A program made the position numbers and the translations under genes. A stretch of 64,000 bases of DNA, from contig NZ_JACIDS010000003.1 in the NCBI RefSeq assembly GCF_014196455.1, forward strand, positions 186,001 through 250,000, in the 5' to 3' direction. Below are positions 43,056 to 50,465 of this stretch, in pieces. Positions within the stretch are counted from its first letter, which is position 1, and each line of letters begins with the position of its first letter. The notes beneath the pieces are model-generated. The model was not told the DNA's origin. It searched no databases and saw nothing but the letters and a program-made list of their open reading frames with translations. Origin of the DNA: Kaistia hirudinis (lineage in GTDB: Bacteria > Pseudomonadota > Alphaproteobacteria > Rhizobiales > Kaistiaceae).

Positions 43056-43634
43056 GTGACGCATGTGATGCAGGAGGGTGGACCACCCGATGGCGCGCAG
43101 CTGGCGCGCATGATCGTCCGCATCGCCGTCGAGCGCGACCGGCAGGCCTTTGCCGCGCTCTACAGCCATTTTGCGCCGCGCGTGACGGCATTCCTGCGCA
43201 AATCCGGCCTGCCGCCGAACATGGCCGAGGAGATCGCGCAGGACGTGATGTTGACGGTCTGGCGCAAGGCCGAGCAGTTCGACCCGGCTCGTGCCGGCGC
43301 CTCGACATGGATCTTCACGATCGCCCGCAATCTGCGGATCGATCATCTGCGGCGGGTTCGCGTCGCGACATCGGCCGAGCAGGTCGAGCCGGAGGAGATC
43401 GAGACCGCGCCCTCCGGGGAAGCGCTGATGCTGGCGAGCGAGCGCGAGTCGACCGTGCGTGCGGCGCTGGCGGCCCTTTCCGATGAGCAGGCGATGGTGC
43501 TGCGCCTCTCCTTCTTCGGCGACAAGCCGCATTCGGAGATCGCCCGCGAGCTCGGCCTGCCCCTCGGCACCGTCAAATCGCGTGTGCGCCTGGCCCTCGG
43601 CCGGCTGCGCGCGCTGCTGGAAGGCGAGACATGA
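43056..43634 (+). CDS. rpoE: ECF RNA polymerase sigma factor, RpoE (ChrR-controlled, ECF11-like)
   Basis: A 192-residue ECF sigma factor. Region 2 runs through FAALYSHFAPRVTAFLRKSG, AEEIAQDVMLTVWRKAEQFD and STWIFTIARNLRIDHLRR; region 4 is EQAMVLRLSFFGDKPHSEIA with LPLGTVKSRVRLALGRLRAL. I choose the GTG at 43056, after GGAGG with six bases spacing, because this N-terminus matches the length of R. sphaeroides RpoE and leaves the promoter outside the gene. The longer frame would begin at 42918 or 42984. Released by the downstream anti-sigma factor on singlet oxygen stress in the model system. Stop overlaps chrR by four bases. Confidence 0.93.
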   Translation: MTHVMQEGGPPDGAQLARMIVRIAVERDRQAFAALYSHFAPRVTAFLRKSGLPPNMAEEIAQDVMLTVWRKAEQFDPARAGASTWIFTIARNLRIDHLRRVRVATSAEQVEPEEIETAPSGEALMLASERESTVRAALAALSDEQAMVLRLSFFGDKPHSEIARELGLPLGTVKSRVRLALGRLRALLEGET

Positions 43635-44314
43635 CCATTCGACACCACCCGACCGACGAATCGCTCATGCGCCTTGCTGCCGGCTCGCTGCCGGCGGGGC
43701 CTGCCATGGTCGTCGCGACGCATCTGGCCGGCTGCCCCCAGTGCCGCGAGCGGGTGGCCGAGTTCGAGGCGCTCGGCGGCATATTGCTGGAGGAGTCGGC
43801 GCCGGTCCCGATGGCGCCCGATGCCTTCGCCGCCGCCCTGCGCGCCATCGACGCCGAGGAAACCCGGGCTGCCGCGGGCAAGACCGCCCGCCCGGCGGCC
43901 AAGCCACGTGCCGGCCGCGCGCCCGCCACGCTGCCGGGCGGCATTCCGCTGCCCGAGCCGCTGCGCGATTGCGAAATCGGCCCGTGGCGCTGGATCGGCA
44001 TCGGCGTGCGCGCCAGCGCCGTCAAGATGCCCGACGATCCGGAAGCGCGGCTGACGCTGCTGCGGGTCGGGCCGGGGCGCAAGCTCCCCGAGCACGGCCA
44101 TTTCGGCACGGAATTCACGCAGATCCTCGTCGGTTCGTTCACGGACGAGTTCGGTCGCTACATGCCCGGCGACCTGACCGAGATGAACCACGATATCGAG
44201 CACCAGCCGATCGTCGACCCGGACGGCGAGTGCATCTGCCTCGCCGCGCTCGAAGGCGGCATGCGGATGACCGGTCCGTTCGGGCGCCTGATCCAGCCCT
44301 TCGTCCGTCTCTAG
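43631..44314 (+). CDS. chrR: ChrR-type anti-sigma factor with cupin domain
   Basis: A 227-residue zinc anti-sigma factor. The N-terminal anti-sigma domain carries the Zn motif H-x3-C-x2-C (THLAGCPQCRE near residue 33). An Ala/Arg-rich linker leads to a ChrR-like cupin with the His/Glu cluster LPEHGHFGTEFTQILVG near 155 and GDLTEMNHDIEHQP. Binds and inhibits RpoE; the cupin domain is needed for release on singlet oxygen in R. sphaeroides. ATGA overlap with rpoE. Confidence 0.95.
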   Translation: MTIRHHPTDESLMRLAAGSLPAGPAMVVATHLAGCPQCRERVAEFEALGGILLEESAPVPMAPDAFAAALRAIDAEETRAAAGKTARPAAKPRAGRAPATLPGGIPLPEPLRDCEIGPWRWIGIGVRASAVKMPDDPEARLTLLRVGPGRKLPEHGHFGTEFTQILVGSFTDEFGRYMPGDLTEMNHDIEHQPIVDPDGECICLAALEGGMRMTGPFGRLIQPFVRL

Positions 44315-44321
44315 GCGCGCC

Positions 44322-45200
44322 ATGCGCAAGGCTGGGCTCCTCGCGCTCGGCCTCCTGGCCGGCGCCGGCGTCGCGTTCTGGCTGGCGCCGGTCGCGACGC
44401 TGAACGCTCTGGCCCGGATCGAGAATGTCCGCGTCACCGCGGATCTCGCCTATGCGGATGGGCCGCGCCACGGCCTCGACGTCTATGCGCCGGCGGGCGG
44501 CGGCAAGGGCCGGCCGGTCGTCGTGTTCTTCTATGGCGGCGGCTGGGAGGATGGCGAACGTGCGCTCTATCGCTTCGTCGGTTCAGCCCTCGCAAGCCGG
44601 GGCTTCGTCACCATCATCCCCGACTATCGCGTCTATCCTGAGGTGCGCTTTCCCGATTTCCTTCAAGATGGCGCGCGCGCCGTCCGCTGGGCCCGCGATC
44701 ACGCGGGTGAATATGGCGGCGACGAATCCCGTCTGTTTCTCGCCGGACATTCGGCCGGCGCGCATATCGCCGCGATGCTGGCACTGGACGGGCAATGGCT
44801 GAATGGAGAGGGCATGGACAGCCGGCGCGACATTGCCGGCCTGATCGGTCTGGCCGGCCCCTATGATTTTCTCCCCCTGCACAGCCGGACGCTCGAGGCG
44901 ATCTTCGGGCCGGAGCAGACGCGAGCCCTCAGCCAGCCGATCAATTTCGTGGCGGGCGGCGAGCCTCCGGCCTTCCTCGCGACGGGTCTCAACGACACGA
45001 CGGTCGATCCCGGCAATACGAGCCGCCTCGCGGCGCGCCTTGGCCGGCAGGGCGACGCGGTTACGACGCGGTTCTATCCGCGCGTCGACCACCGCACCCT
45101 GATCGGCGCGCTGTCGCCGCCGCTCCGCCTGTTCGCGCCGGTCCTGGACGATGTCGCGGCCTTCATCGACGCCACGCCGCCACGAGGGAGCGGGACATGA
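44322..45200 (+). CDS. Alpha/beta hydrolase, carboxylesterase/BD-FAE-like
   Basis: A 292-residue serine hydrolase with a hydrophobic N-terminus (AGLLALGLLAGAGVAFWLAP, signal peptide or anchor). It has PVVVFFYGGGWEDGERALYR near residue 65, nucleophile LFLAGHSAGAHIAAMLALDG near 140, FLATGLNDTTVDPGNT near 225 and the His in YPRVDHRTLIGALSP near 250. Located seven bases after chrR and overlapping the DUF1295 gene by four, hence part of the RpoE operon. Probably an envelope lipid esterase; substrate unknown. Confidence 0.9.
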   Translation: MRKAGLLALGLLAGAGVAFWLAPVATLNALARIENVRVTADLAYADGPRHGLDVYAPAGGGKGRPVVVFFYGGGWEDGERALYRFVGSALASRGFVTIIPDYRVYPEVRFPDFLQDGARAVRWARDHAGEYGGDESRLFLAGHSAGAHIAAMLALDGQWLNGEGMDSRRDIAGLIGLAGPYDFLPLHSRTLEAIFGPEQTRALSQPINFVAGGEPPAFLATGLNDTTVDPGNTSRLAARLGRQGDAVTTRFYPRVDHRTLIGALSPPLRLFAPVLDDVAAFIDATPPRGSGT

Positions 45201-46012
45201 GCCTTCTCGTCCCGTTCGTCGGGCTTGCCGTCTTTCTCTCGCTCGCCATGACCGGAGCCTGGCTCGTCGCGGAGCGCAGCGGCAATCATGGCTGGGTCGA
45301 TACGATCTGGTCGCTTTCGACCGGGGTGGCCGCCGTCGCCGCCGCGCTCTGGCCCATCGGCGCCGAAAGCTGGATCCCGCGACAAGTCCTGGTCGCCGGC
45401 CTCGCGGCGGCGTGGTCGCTCCGCCTCGGCCTGCATATCCTCAGGCGCACGCTGAAGGGCGGGGACGATCCGCGCTATGCGGCGCTCCGCCGCGAATGGG
45501 GATCATCGGCCCGCCGGCGCCTGTTCCAGTTTCTTCAGATCCAGGCGCTCGCGGGGCTCGTTCTGGCGCTTGGCGTCGCGGCCGCCGCGCATAACCCGGT
45601 CGCCACGTGGCGCATTGCCGATGGCGTCGCGGTCGCGCTGGCGATCATCGCGGTTCTGGGGGAGGGCATCGCCGATCGACAGCTCGCCTGCTTCCGCGCT
45701 GTCCCGGCCAATCGCGGCCGCATCTGCGATCAGGGCCTCTGGGGGATGAGCCGCCATCCCAATTATTTCTTCGAATGGCTCGGCTGGCTCGCCTATCCGC
45801 TCTTCGCCATCGATCTCGCCGGCGCCCATCCCTGGGGTTTCACCGCGCTGCTGGCCCCGCTTCTGATGTATGCGCTGCTGGTGCATGCCTCCGGCATTCC
45901 GCCGACCGAGGCCCACATGCTGCGCTCGCGCGGCGATGCGTTCCGGAACTATCAGCGACGCGTGAACGCGTTCTGGCCTGGACCCGCGCGTCGCTCCAAT
46001 GGGCGAGCATAA
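45197..46012 (+). CDS. DUF1295 family membrane protein (steroid 5-alpha-reductase-like)
   Basis: A 271-residue polytopic protein with about six TM segments. Family marks are NHGWVDTIWSLSTGVAAVAA near residue 32, LRREWGSSARRRLFQFLQIQ near 98, the FRAVPANRGRICDQGLWGMS segment, RHPNYFFEWLGWLAYP near 192 and a YALLVHASGIPPTEAHML end. The RHPNYF motif resembles isoprenylcysteine methyltransferases and 5-alpha reductases. Last gene of the rpoE operon; a membrane-lipid role under oxidative stress is inferred. Confidence 0.92.
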   Translation: MSLLVPFVGLAVFLSLAMTGAWLVAERSGNHGWVDTIWSLSTGVAAVAAALWPIGAESWIPRQVLVAGLAAAWSLRLGLHILRRTLKGGDDPRYAALRREWGSSARRRLFQFLQIQALAGLVLALGVAAAAHNPVATWRIADGVAVALAIIAVLGEGIADRQLACFRAVPANRGRICDQGLWGMSRHPNYFFEWLGWLAYPLFAIDLAGAHPWGFTALLAPLLMYALLVHASGIPPTEAHMLRSRGDAFRNYQRRVNAFWPGPARRSNGRA

Positions 46013-46060
46013 GTCCGGCACACATCTTCGACACACAAACCTGCGCGTGCGGGGTCGGGA

Positions 46061-46474
46061 TCAGCCGCTGGTCCAGCCCGCCGCCATGCGTGTGATCAGG
46101 AAGCCGGCCGTCGCGGCCACCGCGGTGAGAGCCGTTCCCCAGGCGAGATCGACCACCGTGAGCAGAGCAGGCCAGTTGCGGAGCGTTGCCTGGTTGGTAA
46201 GGTCATAGGTGCCATAGGCGACCAGACCGAACAGCGCGCCCATCAGCAGGGCCGACGTCCATCGTCCCGATGCGAGCGCCGGCTGCACGACGAACAGGAC
46301 GACACCGGCGACATAGAGCAGGTAGAACAGCACGGCCGCCGGCCAGTTCGCCTGATCGGTCATCAGATCGCCGAGCTGCGGCTTGTAGAAGCGGCTCGCC
46401 ATCGTCGAGAGCCAGACGGCATCGATCGCGAGGAACACGATGCCCGTGGCGAGATAGGCGACTACCAGCTGCAT
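46061..46474 (-). CDS. DUF2177 family membrane protein
   Basis: A 137-residue protein with four hydrophobic segments (MQLVVAYLATGIVFLAIDAV, AVLFYLLYVAGVVLFVVQPA, LLMGALFGLVAYGTYDLTNQ, GTALTAVAATAGFLITRMAA). The family pattern includes D-x-x-W near the start and AYGTYDLTNQATL. The ATG at 46474 follows GGAAGG; the longer ORF extends upstream into the promoter. DUF2177 genes commonly belong to RpoE/ECF oxidative-stress regulons, and here a matching promoter lies 31 bases upstream. Confidence 0.9.
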   Translation of the reverse strand: MQLVVAYLATGIVFLAIDAVWLSTMASRFYKPQLGDLMTDQANWPAAVLFYLLYVAGVVLFVVQPALASGRWTSALLMGALFGLVAYGTYDLTNQATLRNWPALLTVVDLAWGTALTAVAATAGFLITRMAAGWTSG

Positions 46475-46504
46475 GACGGCCTTCCAGTTCGAAACCTGAC
46501 CCCC

Positions 46505-46534
46505 GCTATACGGCCTCCGCGCGCTCATGGATCA
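46505..46534 (-). promoter_or_regulatory. RpoE-type promoter of DUF2177
   Basis: On the minus strand TGATCC (46534-46529), 18 bases, TATAGC (46510-46505). Third copy of the same promoter architecture within 4 kb. Confidence 0.65.
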
Positions 46535-46542
46535 GCTGCCCC

Positions 46543-46561
46543 GGCGCCTTTGGCGCCGGAG
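46543..46561. repeat. Short perfect hairpin
   Basis: CCGGCGCC-TTT-GGCGCCGG immediately behind the DUF2177 promoter region; no T tract. Function not apparent. Confidence 0.3.
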
Positions 46562-46691
46562 GATGCACGCCTTCGTCAGTCGGCTCAGCCGTGACGCGGT
46601 CGGATGCGCGCCGATGTCTCTGCCCTGTCGTCGGGCGAGGCGGTAGGCCGACGCGAAGATGGTCGCCATCGCCGCGTAGCGCCCAAACGAA

Positions 46692-46714
46692 GAGCGGCCC
46701 GCAAGGGGCCGCTT
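46692..46714 (-). terminator. Terminator-like hairpin beyond the tRNA-Ala fragment
   Basis: On the minus strand a 7-bp stem GCGGCCC/GGGCCGC followed by TCTTCGTTT, about 40 bases past the CCA end of the tRNA fragment. Probably the native terminator of the former tRNA-Ala gene. Confidence 0.6.
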
Positions 46715-46753
46715 CGTCAGTTCAGATTGTTTTCAGAACCGAATCTGGAGGAC

Positions 46754-46805
46754 TGGTGGAGCCAATCGGAATCGAACCGACGACCTCTTGAATGCCATTC
46801 AAGCG
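46754..46805 (-). other. 3' fragment of tRNA-Ala(GGC); attachment-site scar
   Basis: On the minus strand 52 bases match the 3' half of a bacterial tRNA-Ala: anticodon stem and loop CTTGA-ATGGCAT-TCAAG with anticodon GGC, a variable loop, the T arm with TTCGATT, and an acceptor end GGCTCCACCA. The 5' half (acceptor 5' strand, D arm) is absent; homology stops right before the anticodon stem. This is what is left on the chromosome when an element inserts into a tRNA 3' end. The integrase gene begins 131 bases further in. Confidence 0.85.
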
Positions 46806-46936
46806 GCCTGCATCTCATTGGATACGATCGACATATATTGTGTGCGATTAATCAGCGTGTTACGTATCAACCCGTCCCGCCGGGTCTGCTTACGTTAGCC
46901 TCTCGGTGGTCACCATGTGGTCACCGGAGAGCCGAT

Positions 46937-48271
46937 ATGGCCGAACCAGCCCGCAAGATTACCAAGCGCGTCGTCGACGCGGCGGCGCCGGGGGAATCCC
47001 GTTTCGTCGTATGGGATAGCGAGCTGAAGGGCTTCGGCTTGCGTGTCGAGCCAAGCGGCACGAAGACCTATCTCGTTCGCTACCGACCGAGGGACGGCGG
47101 CAGGACGGCAGCCAAGCGCTTCGTCACGATCGGCAGACACGGGCCGCTCACACCCGACGAAGCGCGGGCGAGGGCGTTGGCGATCCTCGGCGCCGTCGCG
47201 CGTGGCGAAGATCCCGCCGCGAAGATCGGGGAAGCGAAGGCCCGGCCGACGCTGCAGGCGCTTTATGACGAGTACGACCGGCTGCACATTTCGACGAAGT
47301 TGAAGCCGTCAACGGCGTCGTCTTATCGTTCGACATTCAAGAAACACATTTTGCCAGCTTGGGGCGCGCGTCGAGCCGATTCGATCGGCCGCCCCGACAT
47401 CCTGCGCTTCCATGCGGGGCTGACAGATCATCGCGTCACTGCGAACCGCGCTCTTGCGATCCTAAGCGGCATGTTTGAATGGGCGGCTGGGAACGGATAC
47501 CTCCCCGAGGGATCAAACCCAATTTCGGGCGTGGCGCGATATCGCGAGCAATCGCGGGAGCGCTTCCTTGATCTTGATGAGTTGGAGCGCTTCGGCGCCG
47601 CACTTCGCGAAGCCGAGACGATCGGCATTCCGTGGCAGGTCGACGAAGCCAAGGCCAAGGCAAAGCATGCGCCGAAGCCCGAAAACCGCCGCACGCTCAT
47701 CTCGCCCTATGCCGCTGGCGCCCTCCGGCTCTTGCTCTTCACGGGAGCCCGCTTGCGGGAGGTGCTGCACATGCGCTGGGAGTGGATCGACTTCCAGCGC
47801 GGTATTGCCACGCTACCAGATTCCAAGACCGGTAAACGATCGATCTATCTCAACCCGCCTGCGCTCGCGGTCTTGGCGTCGCTCCCTCGACAAGGAAAGT
47901 TCATCTTCCCAGCTGAGAGGGAGGCTCGCGACATTGACGGCGGTCCGGAAGAAAAGCCCCGCCACGATCTCAAGCGCGCCTGGAATGCCGTAAGGCGCAT
48001 GGCGCAGCTGGACAACGTGAGAATTCACGATCTCAGACACACGCATGCGAGTTTCGGCGCTGCATCAAACCTTGGCCTTCAAACCATCGGGCAGCTGCTT
48101 GGGCATGCACAGCATAAGACGACGCTTCGCTATGCGCATTTGAGCGCGGACCCGCTTCGACGGGCTTCCGAAGCCATCGGAGCGCAACTCGCCGAGGCGC
48201 TTGGCGAGGGCGCGGCTGCGGCCCCGTCCGGGGAGGTTATCCCCTTCGGCCGATCGCGGGAGACCGGCTGA
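46937..48271 (+). CDS. int: Tyrosine recombinase/integrase with N-terminal DUF4102 arm-binding domain
   Basis: A 444-residue phage-type integrase. It has an N-terminal arm domain (KITKRVVDAAAPGESRFVVW, GFGLRVEPSGTKTYLVRYR), a core-binding domain near 110-200 (TASSYRSTFKKHILPAWGA) and a catalytic domain with Arg in LLLFTGARLREVLHMRW near 265, H-x-x-R in RIHDLRHTHASFGAA near 365 and H..Y in LLGHAQHKTTLRYAHL near 385. GGAG seven bases before ATG 46937 sets the start; the frame is open upstream through the tRNA fragment but is not coding there. Integrates at tRNA-Ala(GGC), judging by the adjacent scar. Confidence 0.95.
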   Translation: MAEPARKITKRVVDAAAPGESRFVVWDSELKGFGLRVEPSGTKTYLVRYRPRDGGRTAAKRFVTIGRHGPLTPDEARARALAILGAVARGEDPAAKIGEAKARPTLQALYDEYDRLHISTKLKPSTASSYRSTFKKHILPAWGARRADSIGRPDILRFHAGLTDHRVTANRALAILSGMFEWAAGNGYLPEGSNPISGVARYREQSRERFLDLDELERFGAALREAETIGIPWQVDEAKAKAKHAPKPENRRTLISPYAAGALRLLLFTGARLREVLHMRWEWIDFQRGIATLPDSKTGKRSIYLNPPALAVLASLPRQGKFIFPAEREARDIDGGPEEKPRHDLKRAWNAVRRMAQLDNVRIHDLRHTHASFGAASNLGLQTIGQLLGHAQHKTTLRYAHLSADPLRRASEAIGAQLAEALGEGAAAAPSGEVIPFGRSRETG

Positions 48272-48363
48272 CGAGAAGCGCGGGGATAGGCCGGCCAGCC
48301 GACAAGCCGAAATGCACCATTCGGCTTCCCCGCGCCCGCTTCGGTGCTTCGCGAGGTGCTGCG

Positions 48364-49092
48364 ATGGTTGTGATACCCCCAAGGTGTCCGGACGGTTGGC
48401 GCGATCAATCCGTTATCGAATTTTGGCGCAATCGGATTTGGCCGGAGGATGTGAAGGGCTATTCCTTCTTCGGCCGCGCCGTATTGAATTTCGGGGGCAC
48501 TTGGTTTGGAAATGACTGGCATTTGCTGCAAGGCGCCGGGTCCTTCGCAGAGGCTCGCGCCGAGATCGCAAGAGCACTACTAGGCAGGTTGCAGGCAGGG
48601 ATCGACCGCGCGGGCTATCTGGATGGCTCTATCGTGAAGGAAATTCCCTCGGATCGGTGGGGAGGCCTGACTGTCGACGCGCCCGCTTTCGGCAAGTGCC
48701 GCGCCAATCCCGACGATCTAGAAGGGAACTACACTTGGGCGCCCGTTGACGACGCGCAAATGCGCTGGGCGCCGGTCGGCGCATCGTCCAGCTCCAACTA
48801 TTATGACAGCCCGCGCCATCGATGGCTCTTCCTCCGCTTGCCAGCGGATATATCGCCCGCGCATCACGCCAGCCTACCGAAGCAGGTGGCGGAATCTGAT
48901 CTCCGATCCATCGTCGACGCGTACGCGAACGAAGAAAGCCAGCCTTCGATGCTCAAGGCATGGAAGGAAACAGACCGCCGCTTGAGTCCCGACCGTTCGG
49001 TGACGCGAGCGCGGTTCGAAGCGGCATGGAAAAACAGATTTCCGAATCTTAAGCCTGGACGAAGGCCGGGCAAGGACAAGCCGACCGATTAG
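48364..49092 (+). CDS. Hypothetical protein of integrative element
   Basis: A 242-residue protein, no family recognised. The N-terminal half is Trp/Phe-rich (PDGWRDQSVIEFWRNRIWPE, SFFGRAVLNFGGTWFGNDWH). A Ser/Asn/Tyr-rich middle follows, and the basic C-terminus (SVTRARFEAAWKNRFPNLKP) looks like a DNA-binding helix. GAGG lies about eight bases before the ATG. Between integrase and the AlpA-like gene, so perhaps an element-specific accessory or regulatory protein. Confidence 0.7.
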   Translation: MVVIPPRCPDGWRDQSVIEFWRNRIWPEDVKGYSFFGRAVLNFGGTWFGNDWHLLQGAGSFAEARAEIARALLGRLQAGIDRAGYLDGSIVKEIPSDRWGGLTVDAPAFGKCRANPDDLEGNYTWAPVDDAQMRWAPVGASSSSNYYDSPRHRWLFLRLPADISPAHHASLPKQVAESDLRSIVDAYANEESQPSMLKAWKETDRRLSPDRSVTRARFEAAWKNRFPNLKPGRRPGKDKPTD

Positions 49093-49220
49093 CCCATACC
49101 CGACCCGAAATGCCCCGAATTCGACCGGGATCGTCCCAAAATCGATCCGGGACTGTTCCGGGTATCGACCCAGTAAATTCGGTCGGGCATTTTGATTATA
49201 TTGCACGCCTAGTGCGTTAC

Positions 49221-49244
49221 ATTGACGATGATCCCGTCATCAAT
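49221..49244. promoter_or_regulatory. Candidate operator upstream of AlpA-like gene
   Basis: ATTGA at 49221 and TCAAT at 49240 enclose a nested ATGA-N5-TCAT dyad, 14 bases before the AlpA-like start. Just upstream (49100-49197) imperfect inverted repeats sharing AAATGCCC and GAATTCG segments occur. These may bind the excisionase-like protein. Confidence 0.35.
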
Positions 49245-49258
49245 CGGGATACTCGGCA

Positions 49259-49480
49259 ATGGAAACCATGAATTCTTCGCTTCGAACCGAGTCTTCGCTC
49301 TTCAACACGCGTGAAGCTGCGGACTATCTCAATTTGAGCAAGTCCACGCTGGACATGAAGCGGCTCAAGGGTGGCGGGCCCGTTTTTTGTGCCCTTGGAA
49401 GAAGGGTCGTTTACAAACGCTCGGATCTCGACGCGTGGGTTGACGCGAACCGCCGTCGTTCGACTTCCGAGGTCGCCTGA
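49259..49480 (+). CDS. AlpA/excisionase-like helix-turn-helix protein
   Basis: A 73-residue protein with the MerR-like HTH_17 signature: SSLFNTREAADYLNLSKSTL, then DMKRLKGGGPVFCALGRRVV and YKRSDLDAWVDANRR. These small proteins act as recombination directionality factors or activate integrase. First gene of a run of short overlapping ORFs leading to the RepA-like ATPase. The ATG at 49268 is an alternative start. Confidence 0.88.
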   Translation: METMNSSLRTESSLFNTREAADYLNLSKSTLDMKRLKGGGPVFCALGRRVVYKRSDLDAWVDANRRRSTSEVA

Positions 49481-49483
49481 TTG

Positions 49484-49684
49484 ATGCAGGCCTTAGAAGC
49501 GGCGAAGGGCGCCACTGCTGAGACAGTGAACGCCCTTCGGGAAGACCTCGCTTGGCGGCGGCTGGTCACGATCGAAAATAACGCGTCAGTGATGCAGGCG
49601 CAACGCCTTGCCGATCGGTTTGGCTTCCTGCCGGAGCGCGCCGCCGTCATCGCCCTGCATGCATTTGGCGAGGCGCGCGCATGA
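49484..49684 (+). CDS. Small hypothetical protein
   Basis: A 66-residue, predicted helical protein (MQALEAAKGATAETVNALRE at the start) with no recognised family. Begins three bases after the AlpA-like stop and overlaps the next gene by four bases (ATGA), which supports that it is translated. Confidence 0.6.
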   Translation: MQALEAAKGATAETVNALREDLAWRRLVTIENNASVMQAQRLADRFGFLPERAAVIALHAFGEARA

Positions 49685-49926
49685 ACAACGTCCTGACGTT
49701 CCCTTCCCGTCAACACCCGAAGTCCGGGCGCTTTTTCCCCGTTCGCCTCGCTGACGGCTTATGGTGGATCGATCATGAGTCGCGCGGCGGTGCCAGCTTC
49801 GGCATTCAATCCGACTTCGGTCCCTACAAGCTGGAAGGCGAGGCACAGCAAGTCGCGAACCAGCTTAACGCGATAGTTTGGCAGGCCCTGCAAGCCCAGA
49901 CCCCGCCGGAAGGGGATGGCGCATGA
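49681..49926 (+). CDS. Small hypothetical protein
   Basis: An 81-residue protein with a Trp-Trp-rich centre (RLADGLWWIDHESRGGASFG) and no recognised family. Overlaps both neighbours by four bases, as part of a translationally coupled run. Confidence 0.65.
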   Translation: MNNVLTFPSRQHPKSGRFFPVRLADGLWWIDHESRGGASFGIQSDFGPYKLEGEAQQVANQLNAIVWQALQAQTPPEGDGA

Positions 49927-50465
49927 TAAAGGACCTTTTCGAGGACCCCGCCGAGGGCACCGCCCCGACTATGCGGCAGCTTTCGTTTCTTCTGGATGCG
50001 GGCGTGCCACTGGATGCGATCGTGGCTCCATGGTGCTTGCGCGTCGCGCGCGTCGCCTTCCCTGAACGGTGGCGCTATGCGCCATCGCCAATGGGGGATC
50101 CGAGCTTTGTCTTTGCCGTCATCGCATCGGACGGGATCATTGACCTTGCCGCGTGGCATCCGCGAACGGGAAGAATTGGGACGCGCCTCGGAATCGGAGG
50201 GCTTCTCGGAGAAGGCCAGATAGGCCGCGATGGCCTCGGCACAACTGGCCTGCCCTTGCCAGTTCTGCGCACCCCTGCGGATTGGCTGATGGCGCACCGT
50301 AAGGGGCTTGTTGTCGTCGATCCGCAGGCCGCCGCCTATCGTCTTGCCGGCATGACGCTACATGCCGTCGACGTCGGGCACGGTCGCGATTTGCGGGACA
50401 TGCTCTCCCTGCCACGGCCGTTTATCGTTGTCCCAGCCCAGACACGGGAAAGGATCGCTGCGTGA
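49923..50465 (+). CDS. Hypothetical protein, 180 residues
   Basis: No family recognised with certainty. The middle reads as a small alpha/beta domain (FVFAVIASDGIIDLAAWHPR, LGIGGLLGEGQIGRDGLGTT) ending in PADWLMAHRKGLVVVDPQAA. It resembles the short proteins encoded just before RepA-like ATPases in alphaproteobacterial elements, which may be primase-like, but I see no catalytic motif. ATGA overlap upstream and GTGA overlap with the ATPase gene. Confidence 0.65.
   Translation: MIKDLFEDPAEGTAPTMRQLSFLLDAGVPLDAIVAPWCLRVARVAFPERWRYAPSPMGDPSFVFAVIASDGIIDLAAWHPRTGRIGTRLGIGGLLGEGQIGRDGLGTTGLPLPVLRTPADWLMAHRKGLVVVDPQAAAYRLAGMTLHAVDVGHGRDLRDMLSLPRPFIVVPAQTRERIAA

Noticed and set aside
46591-46791. 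Plus-strand ORF ending in VEPIGIEPTTS
   Set aside because: This peptide is the well-known spurious translation of tRNA 3' ends; it comes from the tRNA-Ala fragment.
46604-46936. N-terminal extension of the integrase frame
   Set aside because: It runs through the tRNA fragment and terminator; the ribosome site and arm-domain homology begin at 46937.
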